DNA of 64,000 nucleotides from Bacillus sp. ISL-34 (GTDB taxonomy: Bacteria > Bacillota > Bacilli > Bacillales > DSM-1321): assembly GCF_018613325.1 (NCBI RefSeq), contig NZ_JAGGQJ010000011.1, positions 62,001-126,000 on the forward strand. Reading direction: 5' to 3'. Numbering within the stretch: position 1 is the first letter of the stretch; every line of letters begins with the position of its first letter. Below the pieces are notes generated by a model. That model had not been told where the DNA came from, searched no databases, and saw only the letters and a list, made by a program, of their open reading frames with translations. Shown here piece by piece: positions 40,591-48,957 of this stretch. Made by a program: the position numbers and the translations under genes.

Positions 40591-42033
40591 ATGACAATCA
40601 TAGATAAAGTAGAAAAAAAACATTTACTAATTAAAGGGGAATGGGTGGAGGCCAAGGAGTATAGTCCGCTTCGATCTCCTTATTCAGGGGAAGTCATAGC
40701 TGAAATCCCCCTGGCCACAGACGAAGAAACCGACCAAGCTATTGAAGCGGCGCAAAAAGCTGCTAAGGTGATGGCAAAAATGCCAGCCCATCAACGTGCG
40801 AAAATCCTGGAAACATTGGCCCATCTTCTTGAGGAGCGCGCGGATGAAGCCGCCCAAATCATATCTATTGAATCAGCAAAGCCGGTTACAACCGCGAAGG
40901 GCGAGGTGGCGCGAACAATTGAAACCTACAAGTTTGCCGCTGAAGAAGCGAAACGAATTCATGGAGAAACGCTTTCGCTGGATGCCGCCCAAGGCGGCGA
41001 AAACCGACTCGGTTACACTGTACGTGAACCGATTGGAGTGATTGGGGCCATAACACCTTTCAATTTCCCCATGAATCTAGTCGCTCATAAAGTAGGTCCT
41101 GCCATCGCCGCAGGAAATACAATTGTATTAAAGCCAGCAAGCCAAACCCCTCTATCCTCCCTGTTCATCGGAGAACTATTACAGGAAGCCGGATTGCCTG
41201 CAGGAGCATTAAATGTGGTCACAGGTGGAGGAAGAGTGGTTGGAGACAAGTTGGTCACTGATTCCAGAGTAAGTATGATTACTTTTACAGGCAGCCCAGG
41301 AGTCGGAATTGGCATCCGCAATAAAGCCGGATTGAAACGAGTGACGCTGGAGCTGGGATCCAATGCAGCTGTCATCATTGACCGGGGTGTAGATATTGAT
41401 AAGATCATTTCTCGTTGTGTGACTGGAGCATTTTCCAACCAAGGACAAGTATGTATTTCTTTGCAAAGGGTTTATGCCCATGAAGAAGTCTACGATCGCT
41501 TTGTTGAAAAGTTTATAGAAGCAACGAAACTATTAAAATTAGGTGATCCGCTTGATCCAGAAACGGATGTTTCCGCTTTGATCTCCCCGAATGATGTTGA
41601 AAGAACCATCAATTGGATAGAGGAGGCGAAACAAGGTGGAGCCAAGATTGCAACAGGTGGAATGGCGGAAGGCAATATCCTTCATCCGACAGTCATATTA
41701 GATGCAGATACCCATACAAAGGTATCCTGTCAAGAAGTGTTTGCCCCAATCGTTTTGATTAACAAGATTCAATCTGTAGAACAAGCAATTGATTTGGTGA
41801 ATGATTCAATTTATGGCCTGCAAGCAGGGATTTATACAAACGATGTACGTACAGCACTGGATGCAGCAGAAAATTTACAAGTTGGTGGAGTCATGATCAA
41901 CGACATTCCGACATTCCGTGTGGATAATATGCCGTACGGTGGAGTGAAGGAAAGTGGAACTGGCCGTGAAGGATTAAAATATGCAGTTGAAGAAATGACA
42001 GAAATGAAGCTGGTTGTCTGGAACCGAAATTAG
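40591..42033 (+). CDS. Aldehyde dehydrogenase 2
   Basis: A 480-residue aldehyde dehydrogenase. The Glu base is in VTLELGSNAAVI (near 253) and the nucleophile Cys in SNQGQVCISLQR (near 287). The SNAAVI segment in place of the usual GGKSP groups it with the glycolaldehyde, phosphonoacetaldehyde and sulfoacetaldehyde branch rather than with enzyme 1 at 38068. The two enzymes therefore probably act on different aldehydes. ATG 40591 follows GAAGGGTGG by eight bases. It is followed within 13 bases by the YciI-like gene. Confidence 0.9.
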   Translation: MTIIDKVEKKHLLIKGEWVEAKEYSPLRSPYSGEVIAEIPLATDEETDQAIEAAQKAAKVMAKMPAHQRAKILETLAHLLEERADEAAQIISIESAKPVTTAKGEVARTIETYKFAAEEAKRIHGETLSLDAAQGGENRLGYTVREPIGVIGAITPFNFPMNLVAHKVGPAIAAGNTIVLKPASQTPLSSLFIGELLQEAGLPAGALNVVTGGGRVVGDKLVTDSRVSMITFTGSPGVGIGIRNKAGLKRVTLELGSNAAVIIDRGVDIDKIISRCVTGAFSNQGQVCISLQRVYAHEEVYDRFVEKFIEATKLLKLGDPLDPETDVSALISPNDVERTINWIEEAKQGGAKIATGGMAEGNILHPTVILDADTHTKVSCQEVFAPIVLINKIQSVEQAIDLVNDSIYGLQAGIYTNDVRTALDAAENLQVGGVMINDIPTFRVDNMPYGGVKESGTGREGLKYAVEEMTEMKLVVWNRN

Positions 42034-42046
42034 GGAGTGGAAAAGC

Positions 42047-42301
42047 ATGGCTTATTATGCAGCAATTTTACATATGATTGATGCTGAAAAAAATATAGAA
42101 GTGCGTCCACATCATATCGAGTATTTAAACGAACTTGATCGTAAAGGGAAGGTCTTTGCAAGAGGGCCTTTTGCGGATGGCTCGGGCGGTTTGGTTGTCT
42201 ATATTGCAGACACATTTGAAGAAGCACTCTCATTAGCGGAAAATGATCCCCACGTTGTACATAAGGTGCGGAGACTGGAATTAAAAGAGTGGAACATTTA
42301 A
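42047..42301 (+). CDS. YciI-like protein
   Basis: An 84-residue YciI/dimeric alpha-beta barrel protein. HMIDAEKNIEVRPHHIEYLN supplies the conserved His near residue 23-24; GKVFARGPFADGSGGLVVYI and DPHVVHKV complete the pattern. Relatives act as small isomerases, dehydrochlorinases or lactone-handling enzymes in degradation pathways. The ATG at 42047 follows GGAG. It is the last gene of the cluster, followed by a terminator. Confidence 0.87.
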   Translation: MAYYAAILHMIDAEKNIEVRPHHIEYLNELDRKGKVFARGPFADGSGGLVVYIADTFEEALSLAENDPHVVHKVRRLELKEWNI

Positions 42302-42377
42302 TAATGAACTTTATAAGTGCGTGTCAATGCAATGAATAAAACCTGGAGCTGGAGACAGTTCCTTCATTAATAAGGAG

Positions 42378-42399
42378 GGTTGCCGAGGCAACCTTTTTT
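42378..42399 (+). terminator. Terminator of the catabolic cluster
   Basis: GGTTGCC-GA-GGCAACC followed by TTTTTT, about 75 bases after the YciI-like gene. Confidence 0.88.
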
Positions 42400-42593
42400 A
42401 TGTGCAAATCAACTCGGTAACGAAAAGACAAAGTTATACCATAAGTGAGTAAAGATATTAACCAGACCTTACTACCCTTTAATAACTGCCAGTTGTTATA
42501 CTGTGAAAGTATTAGTGCAAATAGGTTCATAGAGCGAAATAAAAAAAGCTTCGTGAAGTTAAACAGGCAGGTATTACACCGATATTTAGGTTT

Positions 42594-42624
42594 AAAAGTC
42601 TTGTCTATACACAAGGCTTTTTTT
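42594..42624 (+). terminator. Orphan terminator-like hairpin
   Basis: AAAGTCTTGT and ACAAGGCTTT (one G-U pair) with a T run. No gene precedes it between 42400 and 42594, so it may be a relic or end an unannotated RNA. Confidence 0.5.
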
Positions 42625-42723
42625 GAATTAAGGACAAGTGGTTAATTCTTGATACATGTGATGGCAAGATGGCTTATTAAGCTGAAAAATTATAGAATTG
42701 AGTAGCTGCTTAGCTGGCTAGCC

Positions 42724-42798
42724 GAGACCCCACAGGCGCTTGCTTTGATAAGGCTTGGCAGACAGTCGGCGGAAAGGGAGCGGATTTCTGAAATCAAC
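42724..42798. repeat. Degenerate half copy of a Bacillus-type intergenic repeat
   Basis: GAGACCCCACAGGCGCTTGC, then GGCGGAAAGGGAGCGGATTT and AAATCAAC, resemble the 3' half of the GC-rich intergenic repeat common in Bacillaceae and seen in fuller form at 56861. Otherwise the gap 42400-42978 holds two hairpins and no gene. Confidence 0.6.
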
Positions 42799-42854
42799 TG
42801 GATTTTATTTAAATTTGAACTTTCTACAGCAGTTCCGGTAAATTAAACTGATTC

Positions 42855-42870
42855 CCTTGATATATCAAGG
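42855..42870. other. 16-bp perfect palindrome upstream of the XRE regulator gene
   Basis: CCTTGATATATCAAGG is fully palindromic and followed by TTTTCTT. It lies about 110 bases before the XRE gene and could be its operator or a small terminator. Confidence 0.45.
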
Positions 42871-42978
42871 TTTTCTTCGGTTGTCACCCATAAGTTGCAT
42901 AGTAATGCGCTTATTACTATCTTTACTTTGCATAATTCATCTCACAATACTAGGAGTAGGAAAGGCGATGAACTCATT

Positions 42979-43431
42979 ATGATTTTTAGCGAACGATTAA
43001 AAAAAGAACGGGAAAAAAGAAATTGGTCACAAAATGATCTTGCAGAGAAGATTCATGTGAGTCGCCAATCTGTGTCCAAATGGGAAACGGGAAAAAATTA
43101 TCCAAGTATTGAAGTACTCATTAATTTAAGTGATTTATTTCAAATTACGGTAGATGAATTATTAAGGAGTGACGAGGAATTGAAGGAAAAGATAATACGG
43201 GAAAGTAAGCAGTTAGCATTTCCAAAAAGGAAAATATTTTTTGATATCTTGTTATTAATAGGAGCATTTTTGTTAGTGTCTAAATTAATAATTTTAGGTC
43301 TAAACAAATTTGCCGGCACAGATATTACCATCTTAAAAAGCATGCCAGTTTTAGCGAACTTTTTACCATTTGCTTTGATGGTTATTGGCGGTATTGGTTC
43401 GGATTATTTGAAGGATAAATATGTAGATTGA
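42979..43431 (+). CDS. XRE family regulator with membrane anchor
   Basis: A 150-residue protein. Residues 1-65 form an XRE helix-turn-helix (RLKKEREKRNWSQNDLAEKI, VSRQSVSKWETGKNYPSIE, LFQITVDELLRSD). Two hydrophobic segments follow (FFDILLLIGAFLLVSKLIIL and LANFLPFALMVIGGIG), so the DNA-binding domain is probably tethered to the membrane. Such regulators often answer to envelope stress. ATG 42979 is chosen because the HTH starts there; the frame is open upstream to 42895 but with no typical ribosome site. The ribosome site itself is weak (AAAGG). Confidence 0.83.
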   Translation: MIFSERLKKEREKRNWSQNDLAEKIHVSRQSVSKWETGKNYPSIEVLINLSDLFQITVDELLRSDEELKEKIIRESKQLAFPKRKIFFDILLLIGAFLLVSKLIILGLNKFAGTDITILKSMPVLANFLPFALMVIGGIGSDYLKDKYVD

Positions 43432-43533
43432 AAAATCTCTGCTGATAAAACTGTATAATGAGTCACAAAATGGATACTTTTTCAATTTCCCTTATATGGG
43501 GGAAGGAATACCTTTTAATTGTGCTTAATCATA

Positions 43534-43567
43534 AAAGAACAGAACCTTTGAATTTCAAGTTCTGTTC
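43534..43567 (-). terminator. Terminator of the 122-residue protein gene
   Basis: GAACAGAAC and GTTCTGTTC pair perfectly. On the minus strand the stem is followed by TTTTAT, just after the stop codon. Confidence 0.75.
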
Positions 43568-43574
43568 CTATTTC

Positions 43575-43943
43575 CTATTTGAACTTTTGCACTTCTTCTT
43601 GTCCCTCGAATTTGTTATCATTCAATATGCCGATTTCTTCTATATGTTTTCGTGCCGTTTCATCCCCCAATTTATAAATGAGGGCATAAAGCCTTTTCAT
43701 GGCTGCATCGTATTTATCATTTGCCCGGTCATGATGATAGAGAAGGTAGGGCACATGTGAACGGGCATATGCCTCCAGATCATCTGTCTGGTGTTCCTCC
43801 AAGCAGTGTTTCAATTCTGCCAGTTCCTCATCAGTTGCGTGTACAGTGAAGCTCGGATTCTCTTCAAGTTTTTGTCCGAGTACGTCTCCGCTGACCAAAT
43901 CGACATGATAGGTCTGTTTTTCCTGCATCATTCTGCGCATCAT
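43575..43943 (-). CDS. Uncharacterised 122-residue protein
   Basis: A soluble, acidic, mostly helical protein that I cannot place. It begins MMRRMMQEKQTYHVDLVSGD; the middle SFTVHATDEELAELKHCLEE and the end are helical. His-rich HVPYLLYHHDRAND near residues 74-87 could bind metal, but no known motif is complete. Several Met codons (43943, 43931, 43928) are possible starts; GAAAGGATG precedes the first. It has its own terminator and is divergent from the lipoprotein gene at 44106. Confidence 0.68.
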   Translation of the reverse strand: MMRRMMQEKQTYHVDLVSGDVLGQKLEENPSFTVHATDEELAELKHCLEEHQTDDLEAYARSHVPYLLYHHDRANDKYDAAMKRLYALIYKLGDETARKHIEEIGILNDNKFEGQEEVQKFK

Positions 43944-44105
43944 CCTTTCAAGCGTTTATCTATTCTGTACCACTATTTGTAAAAAGTTAATCATCAATGT
44001 AAACATTTCCTTAATGAAAAAGATAGGAAATAGAGGTATCGGATTTCTTATCAAATGGTTTAAGATGAATTTACAGAATAATATGGAAAATCGAGGAGTG
44101 ATATA

Positions 44106-44810
44106 GTGAAGAGGCCAATCATGGTTATTTTTTTGGTGTTGATTGCTTCAGGCTGCGTAACAAGGAATTATGATTCCAATATGGAGTTAGGGAAAAGTCA
44201 GTTGAATGAGGAAAATTATTTAGAAGCCCACGAGGCATTTGAATTAGCTTATAAAGAAGCAAAAACACCGGAAGCAAGGGAGCTAATGGATCTTTCAGGT
44301 TTTCTGGCGAGTGGTATGAAGAAATACGACGAACAGGATTTTGAATCGGCCAAAAGAGATTTTGAAGAAGCAACCGCATATAAAGCAAAATACCGGGAAG
44401 GTAAACTAATGGTTTCAAAGGCGGCGGAAATGCAACCGGTATCAGGCTCCGCCACGATAGAAGCAGTAGAGGGAAATGACGAGGTGGAACCGGCGGAGGA
44501 AGCAACTGTGGACGAACCCATTGAATCCAAAGTGCAAGATGAGGCGGCAACGGATACAAAAGGCGAAGAAGGGAGCAAGGATTCGGTAAGTGCTTTAAGT
44601 AAATCTCAGGCGGAGAAGCTTGTGAAGGATTACGTGGACATGGAAAATTTTCCGGAATTGCATATTGAATATGATCATGATGCCGAAAAGGGAGATTACA
44701 TTTTTCATGTTTTCGAGTTGGATGAACCTAGTCAGAAAAGTGGCCACAAAACCACTTGGGGATGGTATGGCGTGAATAAGAAGACTAAAGAAGTTTATGA
44801 AGTCATGTAG
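44106..44810 (+). CDS. Putative lipoprotein with TPR-like N-terminal part
   Basis: A 234-residue secreted protein. A short signal peptide ends in the lipobox IASGC (Cys near 17). Residues 25-105 resemble TPR helices (GKSQLNEENYLEAHEAFELA; GMKKYDEQDFESAKRDFEEA). An acidic low-complexity linker (EVEPAEEATVDEPIES) leads to a C-terminal domain of about 75 residues containing DYVDMENFPELHIEYDHDAE and TTWGWYGVNKKTKEVYEV, which looks like a small beta-rich, PepSY-like domain. It starts at GTG 44106 after GAGGAG. Function unknown; it acts outside the membrane, upstream of an HtrA-type protease gene. Confidence 0.78.
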   Translation: MKRPIMVIFLVLIASGCVTRNYDSNMELGKSQLNEENYLEAHEAFELAYKEAKTPEARELMDLSGFLASGMKKYDEQDFESAKRDFEEATAYKAKYREGKLMVSKAAEMQPVSGSATIEAVEGNDEVEPAEEATVDEPIESKVQDEAATDTKGEEGSKDSVSALSKSQAEKLVKDYVDMENFPELHIEYDHDAEKGDYIFHVFELDEPSQKSGHKTTWGWYGVNKKTKEVYEVM

Positions 44811-44818
44811 GATAATTG

Positions 44819-44843
44819 AAGGCCCCCTGTTGAGGCCTTTTTA
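44819..44843 (+). terminator. Terminator of the lipoprotein gene
   Basis: AAGGCC and GGCCTT with a nine-base loop, followed by TTTTATTTT. Confidence 0.75.
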
Positions 44844-44986
44844 TTTTGCGCGCAGCAAAATACAAGATTCGATAAAATTTTATAATTTTTGTAAAAACGT
44901 CGCCCTATTCTTAATTTCTTAAGAATTTTTTAATATTTAATGTTTATGATTGAGCCAAGTAAAGGACAATCATAGGAGGGATAAAG

Positions 44987-46222
44987 ATGGAGAATTATAA
45001 TGGTGATGAGCAAGTCAGAGTGAAGGCAGAACGGAAAAAGGGTAAGTCTCTTTGGCTAACTAGCCTTGTTTCCGGAACGGTTGCTTCTATGGTGACATCG
45101 TCTGTATTTCTATTTGGCGGGGACTTTATAGATCAAGGGAAAAGTTCAGTGAATGAGTCAACCAAAACGGCAGGTGTACAGCAAACGGAAAGTGTTGAAA
45201 AGGATAAAAGTGTCACGGCGGAAAAATTATCGACAAGTACGGATTCAAATGATAGGGCAGAGATGGTCGAATCAGCATCCAAATCGATTGTAGGGGTCGT
45301 CAATTTACAGGAGATGCAAAACCAGAACCCGTACCAGCAGCAAAGCACGGTGAGCGAAACGGTTGAGAGCGGCACTGGCTCAGGGGTCATTTATAAAAAA
45401 GCTGGTGGGAAAGCCTATATCATCACGAACAATCATGTTATTGAAGGAGCCAAGGAAGTCGAAATTTCATTGTATGATGGACAAAAGGCGACTGCAGCGG
45501 TTGTCGGGGCTGATGCTTTGACGGATTTAGCGGTTTTGACAATTGATGCCTCGAAAGCACCGGATGGAATTAAATTCGGGAATTCCGATAGCATGCGTCC
45601 AGGTGAAGAAGTATTGGCAATTGGCAACCCACTTGGACTTGATTTTTCACGATCGGTTACACAAGGGATCGTCAGTGCGACCGGACGCTCCATTTCAGTC
45701 GATACCTCGGACGGGGAGTGGGAACTTGATGTCCTTCAAACAGATGCAGCGATCAACCCCGGCAATAGCGGGGGTGCATTGATCAACACCGCTGGGGAAG
45801 TGATCGGCATAAACAGTTTGAAGATTTCCGAAAACGGTGTGGAAGGCTTAGGGTTTGCCATACCAAGTAATGATGTGATTCCGATTGTTACGGAGCTGAT
45901 TGAAAATGGAAAAATCACGCGCCCATATTTAGGAGTCAGCTTGGCCAATATGGAAGAACTGCCGCAATATTACATTCAAAATGTTCCAGAAGCCGTAAAG
46001 TCCGGCGTAATGGTGACGAGTATAGAAGCGGGATCGGCTGCGGCGAATGGAGGGCTTAAGCAACAGGATATCATCGTTGAGATTGATGGAACGAAAATAA
46101 ATACTGCCGCTGCATTAAGGAAGTACTTATATACAGATAAGAAAATCGGCGATAAAGTAAAGGTTAAAGTATATCGGGGCACTGAAGAGAAAACGGTAAC
46201 GTTAACCTTGCAAAAACCATAG
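44987..46222 (+). CDS. HtrA/DegP-type membrane-anchored serine protease
   Basis: A 411-residue S1C protease. An N-terminal cytoplasmic stretch is followed by one membrane anchor (about residues 23-45), a low-complexity linker and the trypsin-like domain with His in ITNNHVIEGA (near 149), Asp in ALTDLAVLTI (near 181) and Ser in NPGNSGGALIN (near 261). A single PDZ domain closes the protein (ITRPYLGVSLANMEEL onward). It degrades or refolds damaged secreted proteins at the membrane surface. Bacillus HtrA proteins usually answer to the CssRS secretion-stress system; I saw no certain CssR site. Several Bacillus paralogues exist, so I give no symbol. Confidence 0.93.
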   Translation: MENYNGDEQVRVKAERKKGKSLWLTSLVSGTVASMVTSSVFLFGGDFIDQGKSSVNESTKTAGVQQTESVEKDKSVTAEKLSTSTDSNDRAEMVESASKSIVGVVNLQEMQNQNPYQQQSTVSETVESGTGSGVIYKKAGGKAYIITNNHVIEGAKEVEISLYDGQKATAAVVGADALTDLAVLTIDASKAPDGIKFGNSDSMRPGEEVLAIGNPLGLDFSRSVTQGIVSATGRSISVDTSDGEWELDVLQTDAAINPGNSGGALINTAGEVIGINSLKISENGVEGLGFAIPSNDVIPIVTELIENGKITRPYLGVSLANMEELPQYYIQNVPEAVKSGVMVTSIEAGSAAANGGLKQQDIIVEIDGTKINTAAALRKYLYTDKKIGDKVKVKVYRGTEEKTVTLTLQKP

Positions 46223-46232
46223 AAAGAGGTAT

Positions 46233-46262
46233 GGCCCCTGTTCATTCATCAGGGGTCTTTTA
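46233..46262 (+). terminator. Terminator of the HtrA-type protease gene
   Basis: GGCCCCTG and CAGGGGTC (one G-U pair) followed by TTTTAAT. Confidence 0.82.
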
Positions 46263-46476
46263 ATATAAGTTTTTAATAGTATACAAAAGATTAATACCGG
46301 AAAAATAGATAGTGTATTTGCACTGTTTTGCAGTTTGTTCATATAGTCTTGAATACCTAAAAGTGAATGGTGGCGTCTTCTATTTGTCAAGGTTTTCATC
46401 GTGGATATGTTAAAAAATAGAAAAGATTTGACAAATTTGTGAAATGTCATAAAATAGAAAGAAAGGGGATGAAATT

Positions 46477-46791
46477 ATGGAAGCTAATCAGAAGATGTTA
46501 GATGCAGTGAAATGGGTATCGGGCACAGGTTGTGTAATCGGAATTATTATTTTTGCTTTAAGTTTCTTTGTAAGCGATTACAATAAGGATTATATATTTA
46601 CCGCTGTTGGAATCGCCATCACACTAAGTGCAGCTGCCATTTTTCTAGTTGGTATATTTTTTGTCCTGACAGAAGAAATGGTAATGAATACACATAAAGG
46701 CAAAAGAATTGAAACGGAAACGACTAAAATCATAAAAATGAAAACAAATGCTAAAGCTCCAACAAAAAGAAGTACAGAATTCAGTAATTAA
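46477..46791 (+). CDS. Small membrane protein, 104 residues
   Basis: An unrecognised protein with two hydrophobic segments (about residues 17-34 and 43-66) and a basic, Thr/Lys-rich tail that should face the cytoplasm. The ATG at 46477 follows AAAGGGG. No domain is recognisable. It stands alone; downstream is a long stretch without a convincing gene. Confidence 0.65.
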   Translation: MEANQKMLDAVKWVSGTGCVIGIIIFALSFFVSDYNKDYIFTAVGIAITLSAAAIFLVGIFFVLTEEMVMNTHKGKRIETETTKIIKMKTNAKAPTKRSTEFSN

Positions 46792-47087
46792 AACAAGGAA
46801 TATAGCATAATGAACCGGCTATCTATCATCAGATTCACTAACATGGATGAACAAAATTAGTTGTTCGTTTGCTTGCAGAATTTGAACCAATTCAATTCCA
46901 ATCATTGAATGCGCTCTCATTTCTTGTAATGCTTGGATTTGATGAATTTTATTTCAAAACAGTATGCACTCGTTATGTAACAAAAAATATTTCAAGCAAC
47001 TCTTTGTATTAAACGGATTACATACGATGTGCTTGGACATTCAAACCAAAAGCCTGAACGCCTGGAAGTTCTCACCTTGAACTATAT

Positions 47088-47138
47088 CCACGAGAAAAGG
47101 ACACTTTTAAAAAGTCCTTTTTTCGTGGCTTTTTTTTT
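47088..47138 (+). terminator. Strong orphan terminator
   Basis: CCACGAGAAAAGGAC and GTCCTTTTTTCGTGG pair over 15 bases with one mismatch, and eight T follow shortly after. It has no annotated gene upstream for about 300 bases. Confidence 0.8.
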
Positions 47139-47818
47139 ATGTACTTTTACCTGAAGATACAAAAGGGAAGCACGTTTCAATATGGGGGTAATGTGTAGAG
47201 GGTTTCCAAAAGATGGAGTTGATTAACCACCAAATGTACTTTTTTGTCCTGTCCTACTGAATGATAAACTTGACTAGTTGCAACAAGTTGATTGACCCTG
47301 GAATTACTTCATCCCACGACTACTGCTAAACGGCTGTTCAGGAATGGCTGACAGGGCAATAAGTATTTCGGGGAGAGGGAACCCAATTACATTTCACACT
47401 CGTTGTTTCCTTATATATATATAATATTGACCTGTGTTGGATCATAAGGGTGTTGAAGCATGGTTACAACATCGTTCACTAAGCGGCTGCCATTTACCAA
47501 CTTTCATGGCCGAGTGAAAAAAATCCGCTTTAAGTCATGTTTTCCATCGATAGATACCTAATTAACAGGATAGGTAATTTAATGCATAATCTATATAAGT
47601 CTTAAGGCAATAAACGCGGTGAATATAATGTGAAAATTTTATTTCATTATATTAGAGTAATATTAAACGGAAAGTGGATTGGTACTATCCGCAATCCTGT
47701 ACTGATAAGTGAAGTTTCCATAGGCAAGTTATTAAACATTTATTATATTTCATTTGCTGAAGATTTTCGAATATTTCTGTTCATTTACCATCTTCTTACT
47801 GCACTTTATTGAACTTTA

Positions 47819-47834
47819 TGTGACAGATGTCACT
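47819..47834. promoter_or_regulatory. Fnr/CRP-like palindrome upstream of qoxA
   Basis: TGTGA-CAGATG-TCACT matches the Bacillus Fnr pattern TGTGA-N6-TCACA in nine of ten specified bases. It lies 121 bases before qoxA, a place suited to oxygen-dependent control of the oxidase. Confidence 0.4.
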
Positions 47835-47954
47835 TTGTATTGTCTTTTTTTAGACTTGGGATTAATATTGGTATGTCGGGGTTTGTGAACATGGTAACAC
47901 TTTGTCCGAATAATTACCAATTGGAATTTTATTATGTAAGAAAGGGGTAGTACT

Positions 47955-48884
47955 ATGAAAATAAAATGGGCTCTATTAACTATACTTTTTACAATTGCCA
48001 CTGTGCTAACCGGTTGCGATAACCCATTAATGGTCTTGGACCCTAAAGGGCCAGTAGCTGCAACACAAGCAGATGTTATTATGATTTCGATATGGACAAT
48101 GGCCTTTGTCGTCCTTGTCGTTATGGTACTGTATATCTTCATGATAATGAAATATCGTGCTTCCAAACAGCGTGATGATTATGAACCGCCTCATATTGAA
48201 GGAAGTAAGGTTCTTGAAATAATTTGGGTTGCGATCCCAATTTTAATCGTCGCTTTCCTATCCGTTGTTACTGTTAAAACAACAAATGAAGTTGAGGCAA
48301 CACCTAAAGGGTACGGAGATCAAGAACCTTTAGTCATTTACGCTTCATCTTCCAACTGGAAGTGGCATTTTAGTTATCCGGAAGAAGATATCGAAACAGT
48401 CAACTATCTGTTTATACCGACTAACCGACCAATCGAATTTAAACTTTACTCATTCGGTCCAATCTCAAGTTTCTGGATTCCGCAACTTGGAGGACAAAAA
48501 TACGCGATGTCGGACATGGTTAATACGTTGCACTTAGCAGCTGATGTACCAGGTGAGTATATGGGTCGAAATTCAAACTTCAGTGGTTCAGGTTTTGCTC
48601 AGCAAACGTTCAACGTTAATGCACTGTCTGCAGAAGAATACGATAAGTGGGTAGATGAAATTAAAGCTACTGCTAAACCGATTACTGAGGAAAAATTCAA
48701 TGAATTATTAAAACCTGGTCATGTGGGACAATCCACTTACACTGGAACTCACTTAGAGTTTTCACCAGCTCCTGAAGGGGAAAATGCTGGTCATGACCAC
48801 GGATCTTCTGATACTGAAGAAAATGATTCCAAGGATTCACACGAGGAACATTCAGAACACAGCAACATGAATCATGATCACTAA
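47955..48884 (+). CDS. qoxA: Cytochrome aa3 quinol oxidase subunit II
   Basis: A 309-residue subunit II of the menaquinol oxidase. The lipoprotein signal ends in VLTGCDNP (Cys near 22); two membrane helices follow, then the cupredoxin domain (YASSSNWKWHFSYPEED). The CuA ligands of cytochrome c oxidases are absent: the usual Cys-x3-Cys and His/Met region reads GRNSNFSGSGFAQQTF, which identifies a quinol oxidase. The last 35 residues form a His- and acid-rich tail (HDHGSSDTEEND, ending NMNHDH), an unusual extension that may bind metal. First gene of qoxABCD. Confidence 0.96.
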   Translation: MKIKWALLTILFTIATVLTGCDNPLMVLDPKGPVAATQADVIMISIWTMAFVVLVVMVLYIFMIMKYRASKQRDDYEPPHIEGSKVLEIIWVAIPILIVAFLSVVTVKTTNEVEATPKGYGDQEPLVIYASSSNWKWHFSYPEEDIETVNYLFIPTNRPIEFKLYSFGPISSFWIPQLGGQKYAMSDMVNTLHLAADVPGEYMGRNSNFSGSGFAQQTFNVNALSAEEYDKWVDEIKATAKPITEEKFNELLKPGHVGQSTYTGTHLEFSPAPEGENAGHDHGSSDTEENDSKDSHEEHSEHSNMNHDH

Positions 48885-48957
48885 GAATTAATTTCGTTCG
48901 ATAAAACAACTAGGTTTACAAGATAAGGAATATTTTCCTGAAAGGAGTCACAAAAGT

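Larger units (their letters stand above)
46792..47954. other. 1.16-kb stretch without a convincing gene
   Basis: Neither strand shows an ORF with a credible ribosome site and protein-like sequence. A 60-codon frame at 47630 is AT-biased and looks accidental. The stretch contains a strong terminator at 47088 with nothing to terminate and an Fnr-like site before qoxA. Plus-strand fragments around 46850-47010 read for about 50 codons in one frame, perhaps a decayed gene. Confidence 0.5.

Noticed and set aside
33070-42301. Standard Rut pyrimidine pathway
   Set aside because: RutB-type amidohydrolase and RutC are absent, and AA_synth and two aldehyde dehydrogenases do not belong to it.
43998-44008. 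TGTAAACATTT as a possible CcpA site before the lipoprotein gene
   Set aside because: The central CG required by cre is missing.
46850-47100. Plus-strand fragments reading like protein, including a segment DVLGHSNQKPERLEVL that recalls tyrosine recombinases
   Set aside because: The frames are short, change within 150 bases, and the catalytic residues cannot be found; too weak to call an integrase relic.
47630-47812. 60-codon ORF upstream of qoxA
   Set aside because: AT-biased, no good ribosome site and no protein-like pattern; treated as an accidental frame.
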